DNA from: Chromatiales bacterium
Lineage (GTDB): Bacteria > Pseudomonadota > Gammaproteobacteria > Chromatiales > Chromatiaceae
Reading direction: 5' to 3'
NCBI GenBank assembly: GCA_024639625.1
Contig: JAHEIA010000051.1
Coordinates: forward strand, 4,617-10,897
DNA length: 6,281 bases
The position numbers and the translations under genes were made by a program. This document shows positions 6,216-6,281 of this stretch, piece by piece (positions within the stretch are counted from its first letter, which is position 1; the number at the start of each line of letters is the position of its first letter). The notes below the pieces were generated by a model. It was not told the DNA's origin. It searched no databases and saw nothing but the letters and a program-made list of their open reading frames with translations.

Positions 6216-6231
6216 TGCAGATTATGTGCCA
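6216..6231 (-). promoter_or_regulatory. Sigma-54 promoter of glnA
   Basis: The minus strand reads TGGCACATAATCTGCA. It has the complete TGGCAC -24 box and TGC of the -12 box, with the invariant GG and GC at exact spacing, differing from the consensus TGGCACG-N4-TTGCA at only two defined positions. The predicted start is an A near 6205, giving a 97-nt leader. NtrC-activated sigma-54 transcription of glnA is well established in Proteobacteria. No NtrC box is visible in the remaining 50 bp, so the enhancers are probably beyond the window edge. Confidence 0.85.
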
Positions 6232-6281
6232 GAATCGGATGGACCTCTAGTCCTGGAGCCTCAAGCGAGCTGTTTAGGGTT

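Overview
The window looks like a chromosomal segment from a gammaproteobacterium with fairly high G+C. This is inferred from three things: a GSI-beta type glutamine synthetase with the adenylylation tyrosine, a linked ntrB-ntrC pair, and an E. coli-like endonuclease V. I cannot name the genus. No mobile element, CRISPR array, rRNA or tRNA is visible. The content is mostly nitrogen-control housekeeping DNA.

Layout, left to right. At 59-727 on the + strand is nfi (endonuclease V). It converges on a minus-strand block that fills the rest of the window. Read in its direction of transcription (right to left), the block is: glnA (6108-4702); a rho-independent terminator (4665-4639); a secreted DUF4124-type protein with a TEP-repeat linker (4606-3986); a regulatory gap of about 290 bp; ntrB (3698-2613); ntrC (2620-1187, overlapping ntrB by 8 nt); and a 133-residue protein of unknown function (1143-742) with a strong ribosome-binding site, probably the last gene of the ntrBC transcript.

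How the genes work together. NtrB senses nitrogen status (in the known systems, through PII) and phosphorylates NtrC. NtrC~P activates sigma-54 promoters. A near-consensus sigma-54 promoter lies upstream of glnA (6216-6231). An NtrC-box-like dyad (3862-3878), with a weaker sigma-54-like element beside it (3823-3838), lies upstream of ntrB and suggests autoregulation. The terminator after glnA would separate high glnA expression from lower ntrBC expression, as in enteric glnALG.

Most worth a second look: the NtrC box and sigma-54-like pair before ntrB; a perfect 12-bp inverted repeat with a cUUCGg loop inside the 3' end of the unknown gene and just past nfi; the unknown ntrC-linked protein itself; and the uniform 9-bp x 8 repeat in the DUF4124 gene. 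I do not see a convincing wholly new system here.
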